DNA of 51,206 nt from Cylindrodendrum hubeiense (Eukaryota; Ascomycota; Sordariomycetes; Hypocreales; Nectriaceae): NCBI GenBank assembly GCA_014621425.1, contig JAANBB010000293.1:1-51206 (forward strand), read 5' to 3'. The position numbers were made by a program, and so were the translations under genes. Under the pieces are notes generated by a model that ran no database searches, was not told where the DNA came from, and saw only the letters and a program-made list of their open reading frames with translations. This document shows positions 1 through 10,624 of this stretch, one piece after another (positions within the stretch are counted from its first letter, which is position 1; every line of letters begins with the position of its first letter).

Positions 1-179
1 AGTCATGGGTCATGTCTGGGTTGTACTACTCCGTGGTTGTACTAGTCCGGAATTAGGTGAGATGTGATCAAAGAGAGAATTTGAATTCATGAGAAGACCG
101 CGCCGTATCGTGGAAACTGTCTTTCAGAAAGACTTGTACCGATGCCCGTGCCATCTACTGAGCTTCATAATGCTGCAGG
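1..179. other. window edge, 3' flank of hydrolase gene
   Basis: No coding region is visible. This stretch lies downstream of the minus-strand hydrolase gene and probably holds its 3' UTR. Any further cluster genes would lie beyond the left edge. Confidence 0.5.
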
Positions 180-1584
180 TCATTCCGCAGGTATCAGCAT
201 TCCCCGTGCCTCTCCAAACCCAATCCTTTTGGCCCCTTTACCCATAGCCCACCCAGTCAGGATGACTTCGTCGTAGTCTTCCAGCCAAACAATCTCACGC
301 CCATCCTTGAGCTTCAATGGCGTTTTGCCTCCATCGGTTAACTCAAAGAGACAGCCAAGAGTCGGGTTCTCCGTCGTATGTCCTGGTGACGAGACAGTGC
401 CAGTTCCAAAGAGATCTCCGACGACACCTCCGCTTCCAGACGATGTCATGTGTGCCAACATTTGACCAGGCGTCCAGAAAAGGTCGCGCAGATTAGACTT
501 ACAAACAATAGTAGGTGGTCCATTGCGATTGGCGATTGAAGCCTGTAGCTCAATATTCCACGTAACGCTGTCTCCAACGCTGTGCTGGAGATGAGCAGGA
601 TGCGATGACATCAGTCCTTGAGCCTTTTCAGATGTCGACTCGCACCGAGCTTCCTCCAGGGCCTGAGACAATACCACCCAGGGACTAATTGTTGTGGCCG
701 TAGATTTGCCATTATAGGGACCCATACCCGTCATCTCGGCAAATTGAATGTCTCGAGCGGACCAGTCGTTCAAAAGAACGAAGCCAAATATGAACTCGTT
801 GGCCTGGTCAGCAGTGATGACTTGGCCCCGTGGAATTGGACCTGACATGATGACACCCATTTCCAGTTCAAAATCGAACCGTGCAGACGTTGAAAAGGAG
901 TATCTAGGCTGCCCTTCAGGAGCGGGCTGTCTAAGCATTCCTTTGGGTCGCGAGATCGGTTCTCCACTCGTAATGATTGAAGTTGTTCGGCCATTGTATG
1001 CAGTGGGAAATGCAAAGAAGGAAACCATGTTGTTGCCTGTAATTCTGTTCCCCTGGGGTTCATCTTAGTTTCGTTTTGACTCTCTAGGATAAGGCACGCT
1101 TACGTTCTCTAGATGCGTCTCTGAGCACAGAAAATCTGTGAACGAATGCACATCCACAGGCAGGTGCATCTTTACATTTTCCATGCGTACAAATGCATGG
1201 TCATTGAGCTCTGGGTCAGTGAAGAGGACAGAACCTGGGTCAGATAACAGATGAATGATCTGATCTCGGATAAAAGAACGAACATCGTAGGGCAGAGACG
1301 CAAGGAGGTTCAGCGTGTGACTAGAAAGAGCTGACTTGATGTCCGTCAAGTCGGCCACATCTGCTCCATCGAATACACCATGCTCTACTAAAAGGCGAAC
1401 GTCGATAACATGGTCTCCGATGGCGGTTCCCACATGTGGGGTGGACTGTTTTCGATCTGTTAACACAAAGCAGTATGGACTAGAAGGGGTAATTCACATC
1501 ATTATTGGTAGAAAATATTCCGAACGGTACATTCTCAATTGGGAATGGAGAAGATGGGTCGACTTCGATTGGATACTGAATCAT
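180..1584 (-). CDS. fumarylacetoacetase-like hydrolase, 3 exons, ~433 aa
   Basis: Likely hydrolyses a C-C bond in a fumarylacetoacetate-type beta-diketo acid, the last step of homogentisate/tyrosine catabolism in the FAH family. Exons read 1584-1498, 1445-1104 and 1052-180; both introns (52 and 51 bp) are phase 0, and the second has donor GTAAGC. The start gives MIQYPIEVDPSSPFPIENVPFG, the usual FAH N-terminal pattern FPIxNxPxG(V/I)FS. Metal and active-site signatures are present: D133 and H140 in DFLCSETH, E205 and E207 in FDFELEMG, D244 in NDWSARD, then TTISPWVV. The ~433 aa length fits the family (about 420-430). Some positions depart from housekeeping FAH: PTAYNGRTTS for PVGYHGRASS, and NGKSTATT for GKNFGTT. 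It may therefore be a paralogue acting on a related substrate. Its neighbours are a regulator and a transporter, which suggests a catabolic cluster. Confidence 0.85.
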
Positions 1585-1992
1585 TTTGGACTGTTTGGAA
1601 CTATGCCTCTCACAGTTGATACCAATTGGGCTGCCTTCGATGCTTTGTATGCTGAAGCCTCGCCCCATCTGGTTATCGGTATCGTGGGTCTACGCAGCCC
1701 CCCACCTAGGCTTCATGTGGCGCTGATGGTATGTGGATGGTAACGATGAGGCGGAGGTGGGCAGGATAAGGTGGGGGTGCATGGGTCGCTGGGTGAGAAA
1801 CCCCCTTCAATTGGTATGAAATGAAAAGGACTAATGGGCGAATGTGGACTCGATGATAGTGATTAAATCCTTCTCCCCCACACATACACGCTGCTTTCGC
1901 CTACATAATTACGCATGGCGTAGACCTTGTCCTCTTCATTCTTCCAGACTACCTTACTTCATCCTTCAAACTCGCATGATATTTGCGCCCCG

Positions 1993-4489
1993 TCAACTCG
2001 AGGCCGTATTGAGGCGAACATGATCGGAAAAGCGGCGAAGCCGACGCTCTAAGTTCCGGCAAACTAGATACGGTTCGTTAATTCCACACCTTTCACGGAT
2101 ACGGGCTGAACTTACATGGATAAACAGACTGGGACATGCAGCGCTGAGCGAAGAGCAGTGGGCCAAGCGCTCGAGATGCCGCATCTCCGCATGGAATCCC
2201 CTGATCTTCAACCTCAGCAAAGGCCTCAGACAAGATTTCGCCAATTGACCTCATAACAGCGGCATAATCTCCCTTGGAATCTTGATGTTCCGGGGAATTA
2301 TTGAGAGAGAGCCACCATGATAGAATTAAAGCTGTAAAGAACGAGACTTGTCAGCTGTTGGTTATTATATCTAGAATGCTGAAAAGCTTGGACACAGTCG
2401 TAGCTTTTCTTGCACAGTCACTATCAAACTTACCAGTCTCGTACGCTGTCATGAGATAGTGGCCACCGTAATTTATGGCTGCGGTATCTTTAAAATGTCC
2501 CATTCCCAATTTTGCACGCACGAACCAAGAATTGGCTGCATACAAAATCCCTTTGTGGGCCAAACGGAGAGAAGTGATGGGAGGAAGGTGATTGGCGCCT
2601 TTGACACCTGCTGGCAGCGCGTCATCCTTGGCTGCCTTCTCCTTCAATGCTCGCAATTCTTCACCCAAGTAGAGATGGTAGTATGATGAGGCGAGAAGCG
2701 GGAAACAATCGGTGAACAACGGGTCGTTGCCGCGATAGATGACGCGATCGGCCCTCATGCGGCGGAGGGTATACATTGCCCACTCGGAAAGGACCCGTTC
2801 CATCTTCGCCCTGAAGTCGCTATTGAACAAGTCGACAGGACCAAGTGACATGGCCAATCTTTCTTGAGTGCAGATGTATGTTAAAGCCCATCCCGCAAGT
2901 GACAAAAGTGCAAATGAGCTGAGATTCTCCGGGATAGGGCCGCCGCGGAGGAGTGCTTCGGCCACATCGGACAGATTCGAATCACCGTGGAATTTGACGC
3001 GCTCCGCCGCAACTGCCCACTGAGTTGCGGATTGGGCTCGCCACAATTCTTCACCAAATGGAAGTGGTACTTCTCGTAACTGGTAAGGAGCCATGTACGA
3101 GGAAGTTGGGTCATTTGCCAGAAGAATGGCGCTGAGAGTACAAGTCCAGGTCGCCAGGCGACTAAAGGTTTCGACAAAGGACCATTGGTCCCAGTTCTGG
3201 TCAGCTTTTGATCGCTCAGCCTTTAAAGTATCCAAGCCATTCTTCAGCGCCTCACAAACAACGGAAAACTGCCGCTCAGAAGTTCGCGAATACATCTCCT
3301 CGCCACTGAAGGTACTGAACTGGACACAGAGCAGCATTGCTTGGAGAGGCGCAAACTCAAACTGAGACGGCGTCTGCTTCCTCTCTTCAATGGTGTATGC
3401 TTCGAGAAGACTGCAGGCAACCTTGTATGCAGGTACCGAGAAGTCGTACTCGGATAGGTACATGGCCCCAATGGCCAGTATTATTAGGACCAAGGCCGGG
3501 TGAGTCCCGCAAAGACTGAACTTGGCATGTTGGATGATGGGAGTGTGCGGGTCGAAGTGGTCAAAATACGCCACGATGCAGCGCACAATCCGCGATCGAC
3601 TTGGAAACCTAAATGAACGAAGAAGATCATGGGGGCAGGTGCAATACAGTTGCTTCCTGAACTCTTCAACCTCGTAGTTATTGGTGGAAAGGACCTGGAA
3701 ATAGCTAGGTTCGCTCAATTTGCCGCGAACATTGGAAACCGTGGTCTGGAAAGTCGGTAACGTCACCCGACTTGGATGGGAACCTAGCCCGATGTTGTCC
3801 CAAGAAGGCAATCCAGGCATGCATTCGTCTTCATATGCCATCGATGCAATGTTCCCGGGTATCATACTGGTATCCGGTAGGAGAAAGTCTTCCAAGAATC
3901 CCAGATCGTCAAAGTCTCCAGTCCCTAGCAATTCCTGCATCGCGGTGGGGACGGATGGGGTCTCTGGGAGAGCAGCCATTGATGAAGGGCCCATGAGAGG
4001 TTGCTCAGCTTCGGCACCAGTCTCGGGAGGTAGTAGCCCGTTGCCCGACCGTGGGCTGTCGAAAATTTGGCCCATGGTACTATTGATGTCAGCATGGGCA
4101 AACAATCGAAGGCATAATGAAGAGCTTACTCTAATCCTTCCGCCGGAGCGGCCACTTGCCATGTCCCCTGCCTTCGCTGTGGGCCGCCCTGCTCCGACTC
4201 ATAACTGGTGTGATGTACACCTTGAGCCAATCCTTGATACTCGACACATTTCTTAGTGTGGCGACGGAGGACATCTGAGCGGCCAAACCGTGAACCACAG
4301 GCTCGACAGACGTTTGGCTTCCTGTTTTCATCTGAAGTGAGAGCACCAGGATCAGCCAGGGCACCGGTCAAGGGGTCAATGAAACGCACGCGAGAGACAA
4401 TGGCGACGAAGGTGCTCTGCACGAGCGAACACACGATCACAAGATTTGCAACGGTGGATACGGCCTTGAACCTGCTGGCCTTGGTTCAT
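1993..4489 (-). CDS. C2H2 zinc-finger transcription factor with fungal-specific TF domain, 5 exons, ~744 aa
   Basis: Nuclear DNA-binding regulator. Exons are 4489-4390, 4331-4130, 4079-2434, 2331-2116 and 2063-1993, and all phases match. Splicing out the 58 bp first intron restores two tandem fingers: C14/C17/H30/H34, joined by the linker ENRKPNV to C42/C45/H58/C62 (second finger C2HC). A Pro/Glu-rich acidic stretch follows. From about residue 290 comes a fungal_trans (PF04082-type) region, recognisable in SRIVRCIVAYFDHFDPHTPI and ALVLIILAIGAMYLSE. The C-terminal exons restore the typical ending SVYPFCRNLERRLRRF. The start ATG at 4489 lies just before the first finger and gives a short leader (MNQGQQVQG). 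It sits between the hydrolase and the divergent transporter, so it is a candidate pathway-specific regulator of both. That role is inferred from position only. Confidence 0.88.
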
Positions 4490-5201
4490 ATTTGTGGGGA
4501 CTGGCCTCGAGGTTAGCGAGTGGGCAGTTCAAACATCGAGGACGGTGTGGGAAGGCAGAGTAGTCGAGCATTGATTTTAGGAACCCTGCGGAGATCCGAA
4601 ATACGTACCGACGACGCCAGCCGGTTGTGCTGCTCTGCTGTTATCGTGTGGGCTGGCATGCAGGACAGGTAGGATGGCTGACAAGCTTGGATGCCAGGAC
4701 GACGCATGTGGGTGAGTCTGGAGGTCTGAAGGGGTGATGTCTCTTGGTTCAGGGGCCAGGACAGAGGTTCAATAGGCTTGGAAACGCGGCATCCCAGATA
4801 GGAGCATCATAGAGCCGTCTCCGGCTTAGCAGCTCGCCTCGGTAGCGAAGACAAACGCGGGGTATGGAGGTGGCTGAGTGGGACCCCCACATCCCCGCAA
4901 ACTTAAATTATTCTCCAGGTTTTGCTACTTGCGGCTAAGAGGCGCTGCTAAGAAGTGCTGCTAAGAGGTGCTGCAAGCTCATGTGAGATCGAGTAGTGCA
5001 TTCAATCGTAGGGAGGATCAGGAAGGGAGCCATAACCCCACATCATCTGTGTAAACTAGACTCATTGGGTGAGATGGGTGCCGACTCAATGTCATGAAGA
5101 TGCTCGTTGAAGTAACATAAGAACCAGTGTCCACCTCCTCTAGATCCCTTCACGAATCATAGCAAACCACCAAGACAGATTCCCATCATCGACCCTTAAT
5201 C
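4490..5201. promoter_or_regulatory. bidirectional promoter between C2H2 regulator and MFS transporter
   Basis: This 712 bp non-coding gap separates two divergent starts (4489 minus, 5202 plus). It contains a short repeat array, annotated separately, and no recognisable coding region. The small open frame 4513-4707 minus has no family features. Confidence 0.6.
4825..4972. promoter_or_regulatory. CTGCTAAG motif array (putative operator)
   Basis: GCTAAGARG occurs three times at exact 13 bp spacing (starts 4934, 4947, 4960). The second and third copies read CTGCTAAG in full; the first reads CGGCTAAG. An inverted CTTAGCAG lies at 4825-4832. The array is in the divergent promoter of the C2H2 regulator and transporter. 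Binding by that regulator is inference. Confidence 0.5.
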
Positions 5202-6989
5202 ATGGCATTTGGAGTCCTCGAACTCCCCAACGGCAGTGTATTTGTCCCAGGGACTTCTCGGTTGGAAGATAACACCACCACCGCTCAGCTCAAGAAGGCC
5301 GGTGGAAGCGACTCCGACACCGTCCTAGTCCCGCAGCCTTCCAATGATTCCAACGACCCACTCAATTGGCCTATTTGGCAGCGCGATCTGATTTTGCTGC
5401 TGCTCTGTTATTGCACCAACATTTGCGTCGGAGGGTGAGTTGGCTCCTTTAAAAAATCCAGATTCTCCGCATTGGGACAAACGCTTACTGTTGTGAAAGG
5501 GTCGGGCCGCTCGTTTCGACAATTGCCCTACCGATTCTCCAAGAATTCCACGTTGATTTTCAGGATGTGTCGCTCCTCAGTGGGTACCAGCTCGCAGTAG
5601 TTGCTGCTGTTGCTCCAATCGTCTCCGCTCTGTCCCACAAGTACGGAAAACGGCCGGTATATCTTGTTTCCGCGGTGTTGTTGCTCTCCGGATCAGTCGT
5701 CTGCACGTTCGCATCCTCATACGACATTTTACTCGGTGGCCGGCTGCTACAAGGTTTCGGAACGGCGGCGTTCGAGAGCGTCACCTTCTCCGCGGTTGGT
5801 GATCTTTACTTTGTGCACCAAAGAGGGCTGCGCATGGCTCTCTTCGTCAGCTCGGCAGTGGGCATGGTTCTGCTGCCAAGTTTAATTGCGGGAGTAGTTG
5901 CCGTGTCCTTGAGTTGGCGCTGGTCTTTTGGGATTCTCTCCATTTTCACTGGCATCGCAACAATTGGGGTCTTCTTTTTCGGCTGGGAAACATCATACGT
6001 GCGCAGAGAATTCTCCAATTCCGGTACTTCACTTCAAGGTGTAAGTTCGATCCCCTTCTTTGAATGGGCTGTGCTCACGAGGATAGCAGAGTGTGGAAGG
6101 CGCTGAGCCAAGCCCAGGCGTTGTCGACTCCCAAGAGAAGACCGAAATACGGCAAGTAGAGAATGCTTCCTCGTCATCTGACGCAGCTCAAAGAATGTCA
6201 TTCCTTAAGAGAATGAAGCCTTGCTCCGGAGTCTACAGTGAGGAGCCATTATACAAGATGGTTCTGCAGCCATTCTACCTGATTGCCAATCCTGTTGTTT
6301 GCTGGGCGGTTCTTATCAACGGGTTCGCCCAACTCTGGAACGTGGTAGTCAGCCTCGTACTGGCCCAGATATTCTCACCTCCCCCCTACTCCATGGACTC
6401 TGCTCAACTCGGATACTTGAACACCGGGCCAATTTTGGGAGGGATTATTGCCTGTCTTGCATGCGCCGTGGTGTCTGACCGGTTGGCCCTCATGATCAGT
6501 CGAAAGAACAACGGAATCTTCGAGCCAGAGTTTCGCTTGTTACTGGTCTTAGTCGCGCCTGTTTTCAGCTCCCTTGGCTTTTTTTTATTCGGCTATCTCG
6601 CGGAAGAAGGCAAGAGCCCAGTTCTCATCTCTTTCGTGTGGGGCCTCGCTTTTGTCAGCACCCAGGTCATCGGCACAGCAACGGGCTCGTATCTCGTTGA
6701 TGCTTACCGCGATGTTGACGTACATATCTTTGTTCTCTCCATGTCGGTCAAGAACTTTTTCTTCTTTGGCTTTTCATGTAAGTCATCCCTCCCTCTTGAA
6801 TAGCGGCCCAAGGCTTACAATCTAGATTTCATGAATGATTGGGTTGCTGAATGGGGACCTGCCCGGGTATTCCAGTGTATCGGCGGGATCATGCTTGCCT
6901 TATGCCTAACTACGATCCCCGCCTACATGTATGGGAAGAGAGTGCGGGCATGGTGGTATAAGGATCTTACTGGTGCTAGACAGGGATAA
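5202..6989 (+). CDS. MFS transporter (DHA1-like), 4 exons, 541 aa
   Basis: Polytopic plasma-membrane transporter. Exons are 5202-5434, 5500-6040, 6090-6777 and 6826-6989; introns are 65, 49 and 48 bp with phases matching. The fungal DHA1-type signature NDPLNWP is at residues 51-57 just before TM1, and motif A appears as LSHKYGKRPVYL after the second helix. The last exon restores the typical ending GFSYFMNDWVAEWGP and a C-terminal tail RVRAWWYKD. A central cytoplasmic loop is Ser/Glu rich. It is divergent from the C2H2 regulator and probably moves a substrate or product of the adjacent hydrolase pathway, or a toxic small molecule. The substrate cannot be read from sequence. Confidence 0.9.
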
Positions 6990-9900
6990 TGAGGCCATCG
7001 GGCTTACATTCACCATCGTGAACCAAGTGGCATCCAAAATATTCGATCAGCATCCTTTATTGCCCAATTGACAGAGAACTTCAAGTCCCAGCCTCAATAA
7101 ACACACGCAAGCGTCCCTGAGACTTTTTCTTCATTTCATATTTTTGGAAGTAATTTCACGGCCGTGGACGTGAACCCTCAACGTTGCTCATGGAGATGCA
7201 TCAACCGAACCATGTGCAGTGCAAGTTCAAATCATGTTATGTGCCAAATTTAGGATGTGCATCTGCGCTGATGACAAGAAGAGTTTCTACTGACGCGATT
7301 CCATGTTCCACATCAAATTCACCCTAGAAGGGACTGATGATAGCCAAGAGTAACTAACCCTCCTAAGGATTGAATCCTCAATTATTCAATTCGTCCAATT
7401 TACTCCACCCATATTCAGAACTCTACGGCGTCACATCCTATTTTTAGACTCGTGTTTCTAGTCAAACACCCCAAGCGAATGTCGAACAGCAAATGCTAGC
7501 GCCAGATCGCGTGGAGTAGTGACAAGAGCTTATGGGGAGTTGTCGCTCTCCCTCTTCGAATGGAAGTGGATAACTATAAGCTAATGCAGCTGCTTTGACG
7601 AATGATGGTCTTCAAATCATCCAGCAGGGATTATGAGGTATCATCGAACTGTAGTGAAAGGCGTGGAGAAAAGGCGTGGAGACAAGCGTCGTCGGAGGAG
7701 GATTCGTCGGTTCTCCAACAAACTTGAGCTAGTACATTCCTGGTACTCGGCCTTGCCTTCGGAACCGTTACTACCACTCGATTCATCACTGTGCAGCATA
7801 TACCTGAAGGATTGAGGTGGTAGTTCAATGAGCCAGGATTACACACCTTCCTAAACAGTCCAACGATCCAAACAAAGCCTACTGCTTATCTCAGATCCTA
7901 GCTTGTTCTAATCCCAGCGTGTATTCGCATCCCATTAACCAAAACAGGCGTAACATGCATTTCCAATGAGCTTTGAAGCACTTGATATACCTTGTCCTGC
8001 ACATATAAATCCCAAATTCTCTCTGATATCGCTGGAACTTGAGTATATAGCACGAATAGCCTCACATAGTGTACTACAGCTCAAATTTATATTTAACGAG
8101 TCATTGGCCGAGCGACATAATTTCAATGTCATATTTAAACTCTTTCGATTGGGTCTGGACTGTCTCATGACGTGTGCGGATTTTATTTCAGTGCAATTAC
8201 CTCGGTCCTCGACATTTGCGGCTCTGGGGAACTTGATAGGCTCAATCGCAACTCCCACGATACTTATCATAAAGAGAAAAACTCAATCTTTGGGCGGTCA
8301 AGAGTGTTTCTAGGCTTATTCAATAATCCACCGTGGAAAAATCACAAAAATGCGCCGATCTCTTGAATCTGAGGTCACTCGACCCATTAAATAGGAACAA
8401 ATAGTTTTAGTGGATCCGATGTCTTCAGGCGCATGCGGGTCTCGTTTTCTGATGGTTCGCCCGAGCGTCGGGGGGCAATGCTTTGTTCGCTGAGCGTGCG
8501 GCATCGTGCAGGCCTCTCTGATGCAGCGCTCCACCCGTCCCAGCGTCATGTACAGTCAAACTCAAGCGTCATTAAACATCTTCTCCACTGCATTCAAGAG
8601 CGCGCAAAGAGCCTGATACCAATTGTTGTATTGTTTATCCGGGAAAATAGGCCCTGCCCCAGCGCCGGCCCTTCTCTGGCGCCAAGGTCAGCTGCGATTC
8701 CTTCTCCGCGTCATTACGGTCCGAGTTTCGATATCCACAGCTATGTGGCATGCACGAGAACAGCTGAACTGGAGGAACGGGGAACGGGGAATGGGGAATC
8801 ATGCTAGGCAATGCGTGAGGGCGTAGCGTTGTGTGGGGAGAGCTTCTCAGAACTCCCCACGGGGCCACACGCAGCTTGGGGTCTGGCCGAGGAGATGCCG
8901 GGGCAGAACCCAGCAGTTTGACCCCTGTGGGTAGCATCTCCCCATATCTGCAGCTGTATCCTGCTCGTATGGTCAAGTGATCAATATGTCGAATCTGGAG
9001 TGACGATACGTGACCAATTTGAGCTGCGTCGTCTGCATCGTCACGGTGTATTTCGCGGCAGTACTCGGCATTGAACCCGGGATATCGCCTGCTCAGACAC
9101 GAATGGAATGAGTTTAGATTTATCGAACTCGTTTAGTTCAGTCGTCTATTTCGTGTTGACTAACCAGCCTCTCGTTTCGCGTGTTCCTTGTCTCTCCACA
9201 GAATCCCCACGAGGCTCACTAGCACTAGTATTCACGTAAATTTAATTACCCAGGCAAATGGACAGGTCACACCAGTGGAAGCGATATAGGATGTGCCTGG
9301 TAGACGCGATTCAATTACCCAATTGATCATAAAGGATGGTGGAATGGGATGTTTGAACTGATCATTTGCCGACAGACACCGCAGTCAATGGCAGCCCACG
9401 TGGGTCAGCTGCAATTAAGCCGCGATAATACTCGCAATTGAGCCGCATCACTTGGCAGCCTTGGCACATGATTAGAGTCTAGAACGGGTCTCTCTCGGAG
9501 GCGGCACCGCACCCGCTAAGGCTGTGAGCCCACTTTTTGCATTGAGCAAGGACGAGCAAATCTTGCAATGGATTGCAATTACACACCTTGAGGCTGTCAC
9601 GGAGCAACCAAACCGCGTCACATGGGGCCAGGTTACCTAATGCGCGTCTAATGGCCCATGGACGAGTATCTCCGCTTCGGAAAATCACCGCGACAGCAAA
9701 AACTAGCACATCTGACGTCTGCTGGCTTAGCGCTGTTGGTATGCGGTTCCGGTGCGTCATCCCTGGCGGAGGCCCTGCGCCGCTCAGGGAACCGTCCTTG
9801 ATTCGGGTTTTTACGGTCCAGCAGATCGGCGGTTCCGGCGTCGCATGCATTTGGGCTCGCACGAGGAGCCCTGGGTATTGCCTGGATAAATGTGGTAAAT

Positions 9901-10375
9901 GTCTCACGAAAGTCAAACTCACCTCACTGGTGAGTCCCCGGCGAGTCAGTGCTGCGTGGTGAGTGGGACCGTGATCTCATGAGGCTGCAACGGCGATAGT
10001 CCCAAGTGCCGTTGGGACACAGACCAGCGGGACCGGCTAGGACGGCAACTGCGGCAGCCTAGCGGGATGGGCGTATACTAATTGGCATCTAGCTGTAAGT
10101 GGGCAGCCGTCGAAGATACGCCTTCCAGAAGGTGGTGGTGGCTTTCGGCGCCGTCAACGTCAATGTATTCGTCCTTTTTTTCGTCGTTAATTCTCCAACA
10201 ATTCTCCAACAATTCTCCACTTCAGAACAAACGGCGGTGATAAGACATCCCTGCTGCGAGAAACCCGGGTGGCGGCGGGCGGGCGTGGCCCGTATGCCGG
10301 GCCGGAGCCACTCCGTCGGCGAATTCCTCGGTGGTATCGTCACGCGAAGCGTCAAAACACCCAACCGCCCCGTTT
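6990..10375. other. gene-poor intergenic region
   Basis: Over 3.3 kb without a gene I can recognise. Open frames at 7966-8313 (+), 7935-8270 (-) and 9479-9922 (-) show no known domain and no flanking splice signals that extend them. A CACGTG E-box lies at about 9399. I see no terminal repeats or transposase motifs. Confidence 0.5.
7096..7101 (+). terminator. polyadenylation signal AATAAA
   Basis: AATAAA lies 107 bp past the MFS stop codon, a normal distance for a fungal 3' UTR. Confidence 0.5.
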
Positions 10376-10418
10376 GGGGCCCCATCCAATGCTCACCTGG
10401 GGCTCCATTCGGGGCCCC
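10376..10418. promoter_or_regulatory. GGGGCYCC repeats, possible carbon-catabolite repressor sites
   Basis: GGGGCCCCAT (10376-10385), GGGGCTCCAT (10399-10408) and GGGGCCCC (10411-10418) cluster within 43 bp upstream of a sugar-type transporter. The contexts include CTGGGG and TTGGGG, which match the SYGGRG consensus of CreA at least in part. Confidence 0.35.
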
Positions 10419-10464
10419 TGATATTCATGGGCCTGAAAGCAGCCCAGAAAACTTTAATGGCCAG

Positions 10465-10499
10465 AAATGCGGGCAGGAAATGCGGGCGAGAAATGCGGG
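10465..10499. promoter_or_regulatory. three AAATGCGGG direct repeats
   Basis: Identical 9-mers start at 10465, 10478 and 10491. They are 13 bp apart and end two bases before a TATAAA box, which suggests a promoter-proximal activator array for the transporter gene downstream. Confidence 0.5.
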
Positions 10500-10501
10500 A
10501 G

Positions 10502-10507
10502 TATAAA
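10502..10507 (+). promoter_or_regulatory. TATA box of sugar transporter gene
   Basis: TATAAA lies 118 bp upstream of the ATG at 10625, placing the transcription start near 10535. A TGACGTC element lies just downstream of it. Confidence 0.55.
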
Positions 10508-10624
10508 GGCTGGGGTGACGTCTTCCCCAGGAAAACTCCAGACTCAATTACGCGGGGCTTGAAGCTTTCATTGCTGCATTATCTTATCAGTTTTTTTTTC
10601 CTGCTGTGCAGTAGATAGTCCATT

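Noticed and set aside
1336..1743. 135-codon plus-strand frame across the first exons of the hydrolase gene
   Set aside because: Antisense shadow of a well-supported spliced gene.
4513..4707. 64-codon frame as a possible first exon of the C2H2 regulator
   Set aside because: The ATG at 4489 gives a compact start directly before the first finger, and no splice from 4513-4707 is needed.
9060..9180. tRNA-like T-arm (GGGTTCAATGCC on the minus strand)
   Set aside because: The 5-bp T-stem has a mismatch, and I could not find a matching acceptor stem, D-arm or anticodon arm at tRNA spacing.
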